A DNA stretch of 64,000 bases from Streptomyces sp. NBC_00663 (GTDB lineage Bacteria > Actinomycetota > Actinomycetes > Streptomycetales > Streptomycetaceae), in the NCBI RefSeq assembly GCF_036226885.1, contig NZ_CP109027.1, positions 620,001 to 684,000 on the forward strand, read 5' to 3'. The notes under the pieces were generated by a model, which was given only the letters and a program-made list of their open reading frames with translations, made no database searches and was not told the DNA's origin. Positions 19,230 through 27,023 of this stretch are shown in pieces. How positions within the stretch are numbered: the first letter of the stretch is position 1; every line of letters begins with the position of its first letter. The position numbers were made by a program, and so were the translations under genes.

Positions 19230-19560
19230 CAGGGGTCGACCGGGCGTCCACCAGGGACCTCCGGACCTCTTCGCCGCCCGACCGGCCCGGTTCGGGACCA
19301 GGCGCAGGATCAGCTACGGGAGTCGTTCCCAGTGTCGCGCGCCGGCCACCTGGAGCGCAGGTCGGGCGTGGGAGCGCTTGGGTGTGGAAGGCCGCCGCGA
19401 ATCCGTGGGGCGCCGCGCACAGCAGGACCCGTTGGAGCGCCCGGCCCGTCCCCAGCCAGTCCAGCCGCGTGTCGTACGGGGCGTGCTCAGCACGACGACG
19501 GTGCCTGTGCGGGGCGTCCACCGCCGAGGCCGGTCGTCATCGCAGCCGACGGCCGAGGAG
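19230..19560 (-). pseudogene. Frameshifted remnant of an Acg-like nitroreductase
   Basis: Reading the minus strand in three frames recovers the C-terminus of the intact nitroreductase next door. VVVLSTPRTT parallels LALLSTPGDT; DWLGTGRALQRVLLCAAPHG parallels DWLRAGQALERVLLEATAAG; LILRLVPNRAG parallels MVLRLGYGPQG; EEVRRSLVD parallels RPVRDVLDV. The pieces are out of frame with each other, and the N-terminal two thirds is missing or unrecognisable. This looks like decay of a duplicated copy. Confidence 0.65.
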
Positions 19561-19750
19561 ACGGTCCCGCCCGCCGCCCCCGGCGAACCGCTACGACCGT
19601 TCACGACCACAGCGCCGACGGGCCGCGCGCCGGGCAGGCGCTCGAAGGGTGCGGGGCTCTCTGCCGCGCCGTTCGGCACGGCGGAGGGGGACGAGAGCTC
19701 GTTGCCCGCGCCGCTCCCGCGGTGGCACGTCTCGGCACCCGGACCGGCTC

Positions 19751-20743
19751 TCAGGTGACGTCCAGGACGTCCCGCACGGGACGGCGGGGTGTTGCCGGGC
19801 CCTGCGGCCCGTAGCCGAGGCGCAGCACCATCTGGACGGGTCCCCGGCCCGCCACCGGATCGCGGACGAGCGTGCGCAGCTCGCGGGTCTCCAGCGGATG
19901 GGAGGTCAGCGCCCCGGCCAGTCCTGCCGCCGTGGCCTCCAGCAGGACACGTTCGAGGGCCTGCCCGGCGCGCAGCCAGTCGGCCGCGGTGTCTCCGGGC
20001 GTGGACAGCAGCGCCAGATGCGGCCTGTTCTCGAAGGAGACGGTGCCGCGGTCGGCCACCGGGCGGCGGCCTGCGAAGTCCCGCAACGGCGCGCGGCCGT
20101 CCCGCCGGCGCGGCCCGAAGGCGTACTCGGGTACGCCGTCGGTGGCGACGTCGGCCTCCGGGCCGAGCCGGGTCCACCGTTGCAGGTCCTCCCTGCCCGC
20201 CGGGTCGAGGACGTCACGGCTCTCGGCGTCACTGACCAGGTCCAGGACGGTCTCGACATGCCAGGGCCCGGGGAACAGCAGCTCGGCGCCCTCCTGGGCG
20301 GCCGCCGCCCGCAGTGTGTCCTGTACGTCGTCCGGGAGGTCCTTGTCCTCGAAGGGGTAACGGCTGGTGTGCCGTCGCCCGATCACGGGATACAGCCGCA
20401 CCAGGTCGTCCGCGCCGGGTCCGACACCCGCATCCGGCAGATGGACGGCGGCCAGCGCCAGCGGGTCGCCCGCGTCCGGCAGCAACCGGACCCGCGGCGA
20501 CAGGCCCGCGTGCGCGGCGGCCACGCGCAGGTTGAACAGCGCCGCACCGCAACCGATGTGCAGCGCCCTGTTGTCGGCGTCGGAGCGGGGCATGGCCCGG
20601 CTCAGGTCGGCGCGCAGCACCAGGAGGCGCTCGCCGGTGACGAAGCGGAACCTCCAGGGCTGGGCGTTGTGCATCGACGGTGCCGCCGTCGCGTCGGCGA
20701 TCAGCGAGGTCACCGTCTTCGGGTCCAGCTCGCGCTCTGTCAT
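19751..20743 (-). CDS. Acg-family nitroreductase
   Basis: A 330-residue nitroreductase-fold flavoprotein of the Acg (Rv2032) type, a family frequent in DosR regulons. Typical segments are APSMHNAQPWRF near residue 21, GAALFNLRVAAAHAG, the R-R-H-T-S-R-x-P-F block near residue 125, and the C-terminal AGQALERVLLEATAAGLAGA with LRLGYGP. Acg proteins lack the usual dimer arrangement and may sequester flavin; activity cannot be predicted. GGAGGCCACG precedes the ATG. Its start overlaps (ATGA) the stop of a shortened CBS-BON gene, so both are probably one transcript. Confidence 0.9.
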   Translation of the reverse strand: MTERELDPKTVTSLIADATAAPSMHNAQPWRFRFVTGERLLVLRADLSRAMPRSDADNRALHIGCGAALFNLRVAAAHAGLSPRVRLLPDAGDPLALAAVHLPDAGVGPGADDLVRLYPVIGRRHTSRYPFEDKDLPDDVQDTLRAAAAQEGAELLFPGPWHVETVLDLVSDAESRDVLDPAGREDLQRWTRLGPEADVATDGVPEYAFGPRRRDGRAPLRDFAGRRPVADRGTVSFENRPHLALLSTPGDTAADWLRAGQALERVLLEATAAGLAGALTSHPLETRELRTLVRDPVAGRGPVQMVLRLGYGPQGPATPRRPVRDVLDVT

Positions 20744-21144
20744 CGTGGCCTCCTCCGGCGTGGCGCCTGGTCCGCGCCTTGGACGTGGACGCCGGCGGCG
20801 GCGCCGCCGACCTCGCCCCCGAGCCGGATCGCCGCGTCGTCGCGGACGAGCGCCTGCAACAGCCCACAGCGGCTGACGACACCGATTACCTTCGCAAGCA
20901 GGTCGGACGGGGCGATCACACCGGTCACCTGCCGTTCGGCGTCGCCCACAGGCGCCACACCGGTCTGTCGGCGGACCGTCATCCGGGCGACGTCCGGGAA
21001 CACGGTGGCGGCGGGAGCACCGGTGACGGGCCGCACCGAGTGGGATGCCATGGCCGACAGGAGGCAGCGCGCCGTCAGATCGGGGCCGCTTGCTTCGGCC
21101 GGCCTCTCGGCACGGGTGCGTTCCCGTGGCTCTCGGTCGTCCAT
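20740..21144 (-). pseudogene. Shortened CBS-BON protein (internal deletion), possibly still expressed
   Basis: A 134-residue frame with a good ribosome-binding site (GGGAGG). It contains the end of a first CBS repeat (GVAPVGDAERQVTGVIAPSD) fused directly to the end of a second (KVIGVVSRCGLLQALVRDDA), then only the start of a BON domain before drifting into Arg-rich sequence. Compared with the intact paralogues (208-243 residues) about half a CBS repeat on each side of the joint and most of the BON domain are gone. It retains an island palindrome upstream and overlaps the nitroreductase start. Its survival may reflect that gene's need for the promoter. Confidence 0.55.
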
Positions 21145-21147
21145 CAC

Positions 21148-21460
21148 AGCCTCCCAGGGCGTGCGAGGGCTGGATCCTCCACCTCCACGGTCACACCGAC
21201 CAGCCCGTACCGGGCAGGGGCCGTACGGCCCCCGCCCCGCGACAAACAGCCCCGGTAGGAAGCTCCGAGGCGCACTGGCGTGAGGAGTGACCGACCGGAC
21301 ACCCGGGCCGGGCCTGATACACCGCGCTTCCGGCGGCGACGGGGCACCCGGAGGACATGGGCGAGGGAAGAATCCGGCCCCGGTCGGCGCTGTTCCTCAC
21401 AGCGGTCCGGTATGTGCGACCCGCCGGGTCCCACCGCTCAGATGGAGGAGAGGGAGAACC
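21148..21460. other. Intergenic region without a supported gene
   Basis: This 313-bp divergent intergenic region holds the perfect palindrome at 21217-21232 and a looser CCCCGGTCGGCGCT near 21380 facing the small plus-strand gene. I see no other coding or structural signal. Confidence 0.5.
21217..21232. promoter_or_regulatory. Island palindrome, perfect
   Basis: GGGGCCGTACGGCCCC is a perfect 16-bp palindrome, 73 bp before the start of the CBS-remnant/nitroreductase transcript. It is one of the most symmetric copies in the window. Confidence 0.65.
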
Positions 21461-21748
21461 ATGGCGGCAGCAGAACACGACCGGTCTCCGGTCCGTGCGG
21501 TCGACTCCCTCGTGACCGCCTGCGGGCGCAAGATCACCGTGCACGGGCTGCGGCTCTCGCCCGCGGGCCGGCCCATCAGGCGGATCGCCCTGGACGTGGG
21601 CCGGGACCAGGGCGGCGAACCGGGTGTATGGGCGGCCCTCACCACGGACGAGGCACGCGACCTGGCCCACCTTCTCCTGGCGCAGGCAGACCTGACCGAG
21701 CCCGGCACCGCACCCGGGTCTTCGGTGCAGCCCGGCGCTCAGGTGTAG
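21461..21748 (+). CDS. Small hypothetical protein
   Basis: A 95-residue protein behind a strong purine-rich ribosome-binding site (GGAGAGGGAGAACC). The central part reads ITVHGLRLSPAGRPIRRIAL then WAALTTDEARDLAHLLLAQA, a compact alpha/beta pattern ending in a helix; the C-terminal 15 residues look disordered. I do not recognise the family. Its position between the nitroreductase and the DUF1876 gene suggests membership of the same stress regulon. Confidence 0.6.
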   Translation: MAAAEHDRSPVRAVDSLVTACGRKITVHGLRLSPAGRPIRRIALDVGRDQGGEPGVWAALTTDEARDLAHLLLAQADLTEPGTAPGSSVQPGAQV

Positions 21749-22088
21749 ACAATGTGCCCGCCGGCCGCGAGCTCGTGGAACTCACCGACTGCGAGATGAC
21801 CTGGACCCGGACGACGAGCTCGTCCCTTGTCGAGTGCGCAAAGATCGGGTGCGAGACATCGACCGACGCCTCGCAGGCGTAGAAGCCCGCCCCGGTGTCA
21901 GCGATCATGTCGGTGGACCCGGGGGTCGGCGAGATGGAAGAGCCGGTACCGGCGGGGTGGGGAGACCTGACCGCAGCCCAGCGGTCAGGGCCGTTGTGCT
22001 CCTGGACCGGCCGCAGGAGCGGGCACAGGCTGGAGAGCGGGCGCAGGCTGGAGAGCGGAGGCCGAGAAGCGGGACGGAAGCGATCACG
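21749..22088. other. Intergenic region without a supported gene
   Basis: This 340-bp stretch between two small plus-strand genes contains a weak island-type half site (GGGCCGTTGTGCTCC, 21988-22002) 87 bp before the DUF1876 start, and a twofold 18-bp repeat. The open frames on either strand show no recognisable domain. Confidence 0.45.
22021..22056 (+). repeat. Two-copy 18-bp direct repeat in a leader
   Basis: GGGCACAGGCTGGAGAGC is followed immediately by GGGCGCAGGCTGGAGAGC (one mismatch), ending 32 bp before the DUF1876 start. It may be a slippage duplication in the leader. Confidence 0.6.
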
Positions 22089-22358
22089 ATGGAAGCGAAG
22101 CAGTGGACGGTTCACATCTACATCAGCGAGGAAGGAGACGAGACGCGGGCCCGGGCGGTCCTGGCCACGCGGGACAGGTCGAAGCTCACGGGCCGTGGGC
22201 TGGCCCGCCGCAACCCGATCGACCGGCCCGCTCCGGAGATCGGCGACGAGCTCGCGGCGAGCCGTGCGCTGGCGGACCTCGCCATCCGGCTGCACGACGT
22301 CACCGCCGACGACATCGTGGAGCCGGCCAGGCCGGTCCAGGCCTGGTACCAGGCGTGA
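22089..22358 (+). CDS. DUF1876 (Rv1738-like) small stress protein
   Basis: An 89-residue protein, MEAKQWTVHIYISEEGDETR..., with the family's beta-strand start, LATRDRSKLTGRGLARRNP in the middle and a C-terminal helix ELAASRALADLAIRLHDVTA. The DUF1876 family includes Rv1738, among the most strongly DosR-induced proteins of M. tuberculosis, whose fold resembles ribosome hibernation factors. A role in ribosome protection is inferred. The ribosome-binding site (GGAAG) is modest and the upstream palindrome is weak. Confidence 0.85.
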   Translation: MEAKQWTVHIYISEEGDETRARAVLATRDRSKLTGRGLARRNPIDRPAPEIGDELAASRALADLAIRLHDVTADDIVEPARPVQAWYQA

Positions 22359-22385
22359 CGGGCGCGGGCCGGAACCCGCAGCGGC

Positions 22386-22411
22386 GGGGCACGGAATCCC
22401 GACCGTGCCCC
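22386..22411. terminator. Hairpin between convergent genes
   Basis: GGGGCACGG - 8-nt loop - CCGTGCCCC, a perfect 9-bp stem lying between the convergent DUF1876 and GerMN-lipoprotein genes. It is plausible as a bidirectional terminator. Confidence 0.55.
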
Positions 22412-22454
22412 TCCTCGTGCCGCCTTCACCGGCCCGCCACCGCTCCCCCTCGTG

Positions 22455-23423
22455 TCACCGCTGGACGGTCAGCGGGACCGTGTCCTCGACCACCGCGTGT
22501 CCGTCCTCCAGCGAGTTCCAGTACGCGCTGAGCAGCCCGGCGCCCGAGCGGGTCGCCCGGTAGGGGATCGTCACATCGAACGTGCCGCGGGTCCCACTGC
22601 CGGAGGTGGCCGTGACGCGGATGTCGGCCGCGGTGCGCCCGGCCGCGTCGGTGATCTTCAGCCGGAAGGTCGCCTCAAGGGTGTTGGCGCTGCCGGAGAT
22701 CCTGAGCGGGGTCCGGACGGTGTCGCCGATCAGGGGCGACTCGACGAGGATCTGCGGGGCGAGATCCTCGAACTCGGCGCGGCCGACGGGGTGGTTGAGG
22801 ACGATTTCCTCGCCGCCGAAGGACGTCACCGGCTTGCCGTCCAGTTCGAACCGCACCTTGTGGATCGGGGGGAAGCGGGTTGCGGTGAAGACGACCTGCG
22901 CGAGCCTGGCCTGCCTCGACAGGCTCCCGCCGCCGTCGTCGTAGCGCCCGGACAGATCGATCGTCGCCACATGGTGGCGGACCACCAGGGAACGCAGCGT
23001 CGTTCCCGAGGGAATCGCCGTGGTGCGGCCGTGGTCGCGTTCGTACCGGCTGGGCCCGGCCAGTAGGGCGCGCAAAGCCCCGGCCGCGGAGGTCGGTGCG
23101 GTCACCGTGCGCGGGGCGGGCGAGACCTGTCCGCTGTGCAGGAAGTACACCGCTGCGCGGACCTGGCGGTGTGGCGGGCCGGGGGACATCGGCATGGACG
23201 GCATGGACGGCATCGACGAGCCGTTCGGCGTCCCCGGTGCAGTGGGGGTGCCATGCCGCCCCCGGGCGGGGATGGTGTCGTCGTTGCCGTTCGACGCTCC
23301 CGCGGAGCCGTCGTCCTGTCCGCATCCGCCGGACAGTGCCGACGCCAGTACGACGGCCGTGGCGAGGACCAGAGTTCGACGCGGTCGGTATGGCCTGGAC
23401 ATGGTCGTGTTCTCGGCACTCAT
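22455..23423 (-). CDS. Lipoprotein with GerMN and Gmad2 domains
   Basis: A 322-residue exported lipoprotein. The signal peptide ends in LASALSGGC (lipid-modified Cys34). A linker with Pro/Met/Ser repeats (SMPSMPSMPMSPGPP) follows, then a GerMN domain (VRAAVYFLHSGQ ... TTLRSLVVRHHVATIDLSGR; ~90-215). The C-terminal immunoglobulin-like Gmad2 domain (ILVESPLIGDTVRTPLRISG ... AYWNSLEDGHAVVEDTVPL) completes it. GerMN/Gmad2 proteins are cell-surface proteins of sporulating and non-sporulating Gram-positives with unclear roles. GGAGG precedes the ATG. A weak island palindrome lies 75 bp upstream. Confidence 0.85.
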   Translation of the reverse strand: MSAENTTMSRPYRPRRTLVLATAVVLASALSGGCGQDDGSAGASNGNDDTIPARGRHGTPTAPGTPNGSSMPSMPSMPMSPGPPHRQVRAAVYFLHSGQVSPAPRTVTAPTSAAGALRALLAGPSRYERDHGRTTAIPSGTTLRSLVVRHHVATIDLSGRYDDGGGSLSRQARLAQVVFTATRFPPIHKVRFELDGKPVTSFGGEEIVLNHPVGRAEFEDLAPQILVESPLIGDTVRTPLRISGSANTLEATFRLKITDAAGRTAADIRVTATSGSGTRGTFDVTIPYRATRSGAGLLSAYWNSLEDGHAVVEDTVPLTVQR

Positions 23424-24011
23424 GGCAGCCTCCTACGACACTGCCAGCCAACCCCGTCCGTCGAGATGCCCCAAGTGCCTTACGGGCCCCCGCGGATGGG
23501 CCGTCCGGCACCGGCTTCCAGGGCCGGCCGACCGCCCTCGACGCCACGTCGGGAAGTACCGGTGGACGACACCGACGCCGGTCCGCGTTCGTCCTGGGCA
23601 GTGCGATGCCCGACCAGTCGCGGCGGGAGCCTTCCACGGCCCGCGCAACCTCCCCGGCATTCCCACGCCGACCCGAGCCACGAGTTGTTCTCCGGTGTCA
23701 TCACACGGTCCCAACTACGGCTTCCCTGAGAAGTGTTGTTCCACCTGCGGGACGTGCGTGAGGTACGTCGGCCGCGCTCGGCCGTGCCGCACCGGGATGC
23801 TCCGCGTGCTGCCTCGCGTGGGCCGGCCGGTCCCGTCGGGGAGCCGCTCAGCCCTGGCGCGGCCACGCCGCGGGCCCTGTCGACGTCGAGGATCGGCATC
23901 CCCGGGACCGCGCTGCCCGGGCGACGGGCGATCAGGGGGACGGCGTGACCGGCCACGGGCACCGACGTCACCGTGCCGCCCGGCCCCGGTCGGGCCTCCC
24001 ACCGCGTGCCG
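23424..24011. other. 588-bp intergenic region without a supported gene
   Basis: This stretch lies between the start of the lipoprotein gene and the stop of the downstream alcohol dehydrogenase gene, both on the minus strand. A 19-bp segment (gccgtgccgcaccgggatg, about 23782) is identical to the 3' end of the hsp20 gene at 25.28 kb and, read on the minus strand, encodes SIPVRHG. This may be the last trace of a second hsp20. No longer homology is visible, and no frame has convincing protein character. Confidence 0.5.
23498..23511. promoter_or_regulatory. Weak island palindrome
   Basis: GGGCCGTCCGGCAC, 75 bp before the GerMN lipoprotein start, keeps the left arm and centre of the island motif but has a poor right arm. 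Confidence 0.35.
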
Positions 24012-25082
24012 TCAGGCCGCCGGAACGGCGAGGACGTCGTGCCGCGGGGCGCCCAGCACCACCTTGAGGGCACCGGTGTCGGCGGCGTGGGCGAAGACGT
24101 CGTACGCCTCCTCCATCGCGTCCAGCGGGAAGGTGTGCGTGACCAGTGACGAGGTGGGCAGCCTGCCGGCGGCCGCCATCCGCAGCAGGGTGGGTGTGGA
24201 TCGGGTGTCGACGAGGCCGGTGGTGATGGTCAGGTTCTTGATCCACAGCTCTTCGAGGTGCAGGGTGGCCGGCCTGCCGTGCACGCCGACGTTGGCCACG
24301 TGCCCGCCGGGCCGCACCACGCGGGTGCACAGCTCGAAGGTCTCCGGCACGCCGACCGCCTCGATGGCCACGTCGGCGCCCAGCCCGTCGGTGAGGTCCG
24401 TGATCAGTTGCTCGGGGGACTCGCCGGCGAAGGCCACCGCGTCGGCGCCCAGCGCCCGGGCGGCGTCCAGGCGAGGTGCGGCCACGTCCACGACCACGAT
24501 CCGCTCGGGGGCGAACAGCCGGGCCGTGGCCACGGCCGCGAGTCCGACGGGGCCGGCGCCGACGACGGCCACGGTGTCGCCGGGTCGTACGCGTCCGTTG
24601 AGCACGCCCACCTCGTAGGCGGTCGGGAAGATGTCGGCCAGCAGGACGGCGTCCGGGCCGTCCAGGGTGCTGGGCAGCGCGTGGACGGACAGGTCGGCGT
24701 ACGGGACGCGGACGTACTCGGCCTGGGTGCCGTCGATCAGGTGGCCGAGGATCCAGCCTCCGCCGCCCCGGCACTGGCCGTAAGAGCCCTCGCGGCAGTA
24801 GCCGCAGCGCCCGCAGGCGGTGATGCAGGAGACAAGGACGCGGTCTCCCGGCCGTACGGTGCGGACGTCGCCGCCGACCTCGACGATCTCGCCGACCGCC
24901 TCGTGCCCGAGGACGGTGCCGGGCCGGACCTCGGGGACGTCGCCCTTGAGGATGTGCAGGTCCGTTCCGCAGATGGTGACGGTGTCGACCCGGACGATCG
25001 CGTCGGTGGGTTCCTTGACACCCGGATCCGCGACCTCCTCCCAGGAGGACTGTCCCGGGCCGTGGAAGACGAAGCCCTTCAT
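24012..25082 (-). CDS. Zinc-dependent alcohol dehydrogenase (MDR family)
   Basis: A 356-residue medium-chain dehydrogenase. Catalytic zinc ligands are in TICGTDLHILKGDVP (Cys ~37) and GHEAVGEI; the structural zinc loop has Cys in CITACGRCGYCREGSYGQC. The NAD-binding motif is VAVVGAGPVGLAAV near residue 170. The cofactor-preference region VVDVAAPRLDAA favours NAD(H). ATG 25082 starts directly with MKGFVFHGPGQ. It has its own island palindrome 87 bp upstream. Reduction of aldehydes to recycle NADH under oxygen limitation is a likely role; the substrate is unknown. Confidence 0.9.
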   Translation of the reverse strand: MKGFVFHGPGQSSWEEVADPGVKEPTDAIVRVDTVTICGTDLHILKGDVPEVRPGTVLGHEAVGEIVEVGGDVRTVRPGDRVLVSCITACGRCGYCREGSYGQCRGGGGWILGHLIDGTQAEYVRVPYADLSVHALPSTLDGPDAVLLADIFPTAYEVGVLNGRVRPGDTVAVVGAGPVGLAAVATARLFAPERIVVVDVAAPRLDAARALGADAVAFAGESPEQLITDLTDGLGADVAIEAVGVPETFELCTRVVRPGGHVANVGVHGRPATLHLEELWIKNLTITTGLVDTRSTPTLLRMAAAGRLPTSSLVTHTFPLDAMEEAYDVFAHAADTGALKVVLGAPRHDVLAVPAA

Positions 25083-25168
25083 GATGGTCCCTGCCCTTCT
25101 CCCCCGCAGATCCGATGCCTTTCGCCGCCCCACAGATCCAGCCTGACCCTCCGGGACGCGCCCCGCAT

Positions 25169-25184
25169 GGGCCGCTCGGCCCCT
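25169..25184. promoter_or_regulatory. Island palindrome (putative OsdR/DevR-type operator)
   Basis: GGGCCGCTCGGCCCCT lies 87 bp before the alcohol dehydrogenase start, the same distance as the copy in front of the 29732 operon. It sits between the end of the hsp20 operon and this gene. Confidence 0.65.
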
Positions 25185-25278
25185 TCGGTCCGGCCGCGGG
25201 GTTCCTTCCGTCGGACAGGCGTCCGCGCACCCGGCCTCCCCTGACCCGGGTGCGCGGACGGTGCGGCACGGCCCTCGG

Positions 25279-25692
25279 TCAGCCGTGCCGCACCGGGATG
25301 GTCGTGGTGCCCGTCTTCGAGCTGGGCACCGGGACCGTGATCGTCAGCACTCCGTCCTGGTAGGCGGCGGTCGCCTTGTCGCCTTGCGCCCCGGCGGGCA
25401 GCCGGACGCAGCGGGCGAAGGTGCCGTACCGGAATTCGGTGCGGTGCTTCTCGGTGAGCTCCTCGCCGCGCTCGGCGCGCAGCGTCAGCAGCCCGTCCTC
25501 GACGGTGATCTCGACGTCCCGTGCGGGGTCGAGGCCGGGGAGTTCGGCCCGCAGGACATACGTCCCCTCCGTGACATGCTCCTCGATGCGGATCGCGTGC
25601 AGTCCGGGCACGCCGTGTGTGCCGGGGTGACCGGCCTCGACCCAGCCGAACAGGTCGGGCAGGGTCGGCCGGCCGTGCAGCAGCTCGATCAT
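25279..25692 (-). CDS. Hsp20/alpha-crystallin small heat-shock protein
   Basis: A 137-residue small chaperone. The alpha-crystallin domain spans about residues 38-125 with YVLRAELPGLDPARDVEITV, FRYGTFARCVRLPAGA and the C-terminal strand DGVLTITVPVP. An I-x-V-like tail (TTIPVRHG) follows. It resembles Acr/Hsp20 of DosR regulons. ATG 25692 follows GAGGAG. It is probably the last gene of a four-gene operon starting with the GNAT/acyl-CoA-synthetase gene (55-bp gap to the flavodoxin gene). Confidence 0.9.
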   Translation of the reverse strand: MIELLHGRPTLPDLFGWVEAGHPGTHGVPGLHAIRIEEHVTEGTYVLRAELPGLDPARDVEITVEDGLLTLRAERGEELTEKHRTEFRYGTFARCVRLPAGAQGDKATAAYQDGVLTITVPVPSSKTGTTTIPVRHG

Positions 25693-25747
25693 TCCCCTCA
25701 CTCCTCTTTTCTCGCTCCTCGGTCGATCGGCGCTCTTCGCCGCGCGT

Positions 25748-26257
25748 TCAGTTCCCCGCCGCGTCCGTCGTCAGCTCGTCGGCGATGTTCTGGGCCCACT
25801 CCTCGATCAGGGCGAAGTCGCGGAAGTCGCCGCCCTTTCCCTTGCGGACGATCATCCGGGCGATACGGCCCTCGGCGCCCTCCACCAGGCAGCCGCCGAA
25901 GGTGACATGACCGCGGGCGTCGAGCCGGGTCATGGCACGCCGTACGCCGGGCACCGGCGGAATGTCCTTCTCCGACGCCGAGGCGTCCAGGGGACCGCTG
26001 CTGAACAGCCACAGCGGCTTCTGGGCGAGGGCGCGGTGATGGCGGCGCACGAAGCGGCGCGCGTGCCGATGCCAGCGCCCCGCGTACAGGCCTCCGCCGA
26101 CCACCACGGCGTCGTAGTCCGCGACGCTCGCGACGGAGTCGGCGGGCCGTGCCCATGCCTGGAGGCCTGCCTTGTTCAGCACTTCGGCGACGGTCTCGGC
26201 GATCTGTGCGGTGGATCCGTTCGTCGTCCCGTAGGCGACCAGCACACCATCCGGCAT
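25748..26257 (-). CDS. Flavodoxin-domain protein (HemG-like)
   Basis: A 169-residue flavodoxin-fold protein. The FMN phosphate loop is VAYGTTNGSTAQIAE near residue 7, and the second FMN segment is VVVGGGLYAGRWHRHARRFV, the pattern of menaquinone-dependent protoporphyrinogen oxidase HemG and its relatives. A redox or haem-related role is possible; true HemG activity is not established. It is 22 bp downstream of a CBS-BON gene in the same operon, with a strong GGAGGTG. Confidence 0.82.
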   Translation of the reverse strand: MPDGVLVAYGTTNGSTAQIAETVAEVLNKAGLQAWARPADSVASVADYDAVVVGGGLYAGRWHRHARRFVRRHHRALAQKPLWLFSSGPLDASASEKDIPPVPGVRRAMTRLDARGHVTFGGCLVEGAEGRIARMIVRKGKGGDFRDFALIEEWAQNIADELTTDAAGN

Positions 26258-26279
26258 GACGGTCCACCTCCTCTCCGAT

Positions 26280-27011
26280 TCAGAGCTTGCGCAGCCAGTC
26301 GTCGGCGACACCGTGCAGCGCCTGTTCGGCGGGCTCCACATGGGAGTCGTCCAGTCGGTAGGTGAGCTTGCCGACGACGTCGACCACGCCGTCGATCTGC
26401 CGGGTCATGGAGCAGGCGATCTCCGTCTCGCTCTTGCGTTCCATGTGTCCGGAGAGCGTGACGACGCCCTCGACCACGGACACCTCCACCCCGCGCGGCG
26501 GCAGCCACAGGGCGCGGACCAACACCTCGTCGACGACCTCGGCACGGATCTCGGCGTCGGGCCGCAGGAAGACCTGGAGCAGGTCACGGCGGGTGACGAT
26601 GCCGACCAGGCGCTGTTCCTCGTCGAGGACGGGCAGCCGCTCGATGTGGTGCTCGGCCATGGTGCGGGCGGCCTCGACGATGGTGTCGTCGGCGAAGACC
26701 GTGACAGGCGGGGCGGTCATCAACCGGCCTGCCGTTCGGGCCTTGGCCTTCACCGCCCGCGCGCGGCCGTGCCGCGTGAGCGCGGTGAACCGGAAGCGCT
26801 TCTTCGGTTCGTAGGGGTCCGGGGCGTCGGCCTGCCGGGCCATCAGATCGGTCTCGGAGATGACGCCGACGACCTTCTCGTCCTCGTCCACCACCGGCAG
26901 TCCGCTGATGCGGTGCTCGCCCAGCAGTCGGGCCACCTCCTTGAACGGTGTGCCGTACCGGGCGCGGACGACGTCCGAGGTCATGACGGAGCCGACCTTG
27001 TTGTGCTTCAT
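26280..27011 (-). CDS. CBS-CBS-BON protein
   Basis: A 243-residue protein, the longest of the set. CBS1 spans VGSVMTSDVVRARYGTPFKE to GVISETDLMARQ. A basic insert (KKRFRFTALTRHGRARAVKA) follows, then CBS2 (LMTAPPVTVFADDTIVEAAR to GIVTRRDLLQVFLR), a BON domain (VEVSVVEGVVTLSGHMERKS ... IDGVVDVVGKLTY) and a C-terminal helix. The basic insert is absent from the paralogues and could contact nucleic acid or membrane. GAGGAGGG precedes the ATG and overlaps the end of the upstream gene (12-bp gap), so they are one operon. Confidence 0.88.
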   Translation of the reverse strand: MKHNKVGSVMTSDVVRARYGTPFKEVARLLGEHRISGLPVVDEDEKVVGVISETDLMARQADAPDPYEPKKRFRFTALTRHGRARAVKAKARTAGRLMTAPPVTVFADDTIVEAARTMAEHHIERLPVLDEEQRLVGIVTRRDLLQVFLRPDAEIRAEVVDEVLVRALWLPPRGVEVSVVEGVVTLSGHMERKSETEIACSMTRQIDGVVDVVGKLTYRLDDSHVEPAEQALHGVADDWLRKL

Positions 27012-27023
27012 GGTTGTCCCTCC

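Noticed and set aside
23770..23802. Second hsp20 gene
   Set aside because: Only a 19-bp identity (encoding SIPVRHG on the minus strand) to the hsp20 3' end is visible; too short to call a pseudogene.
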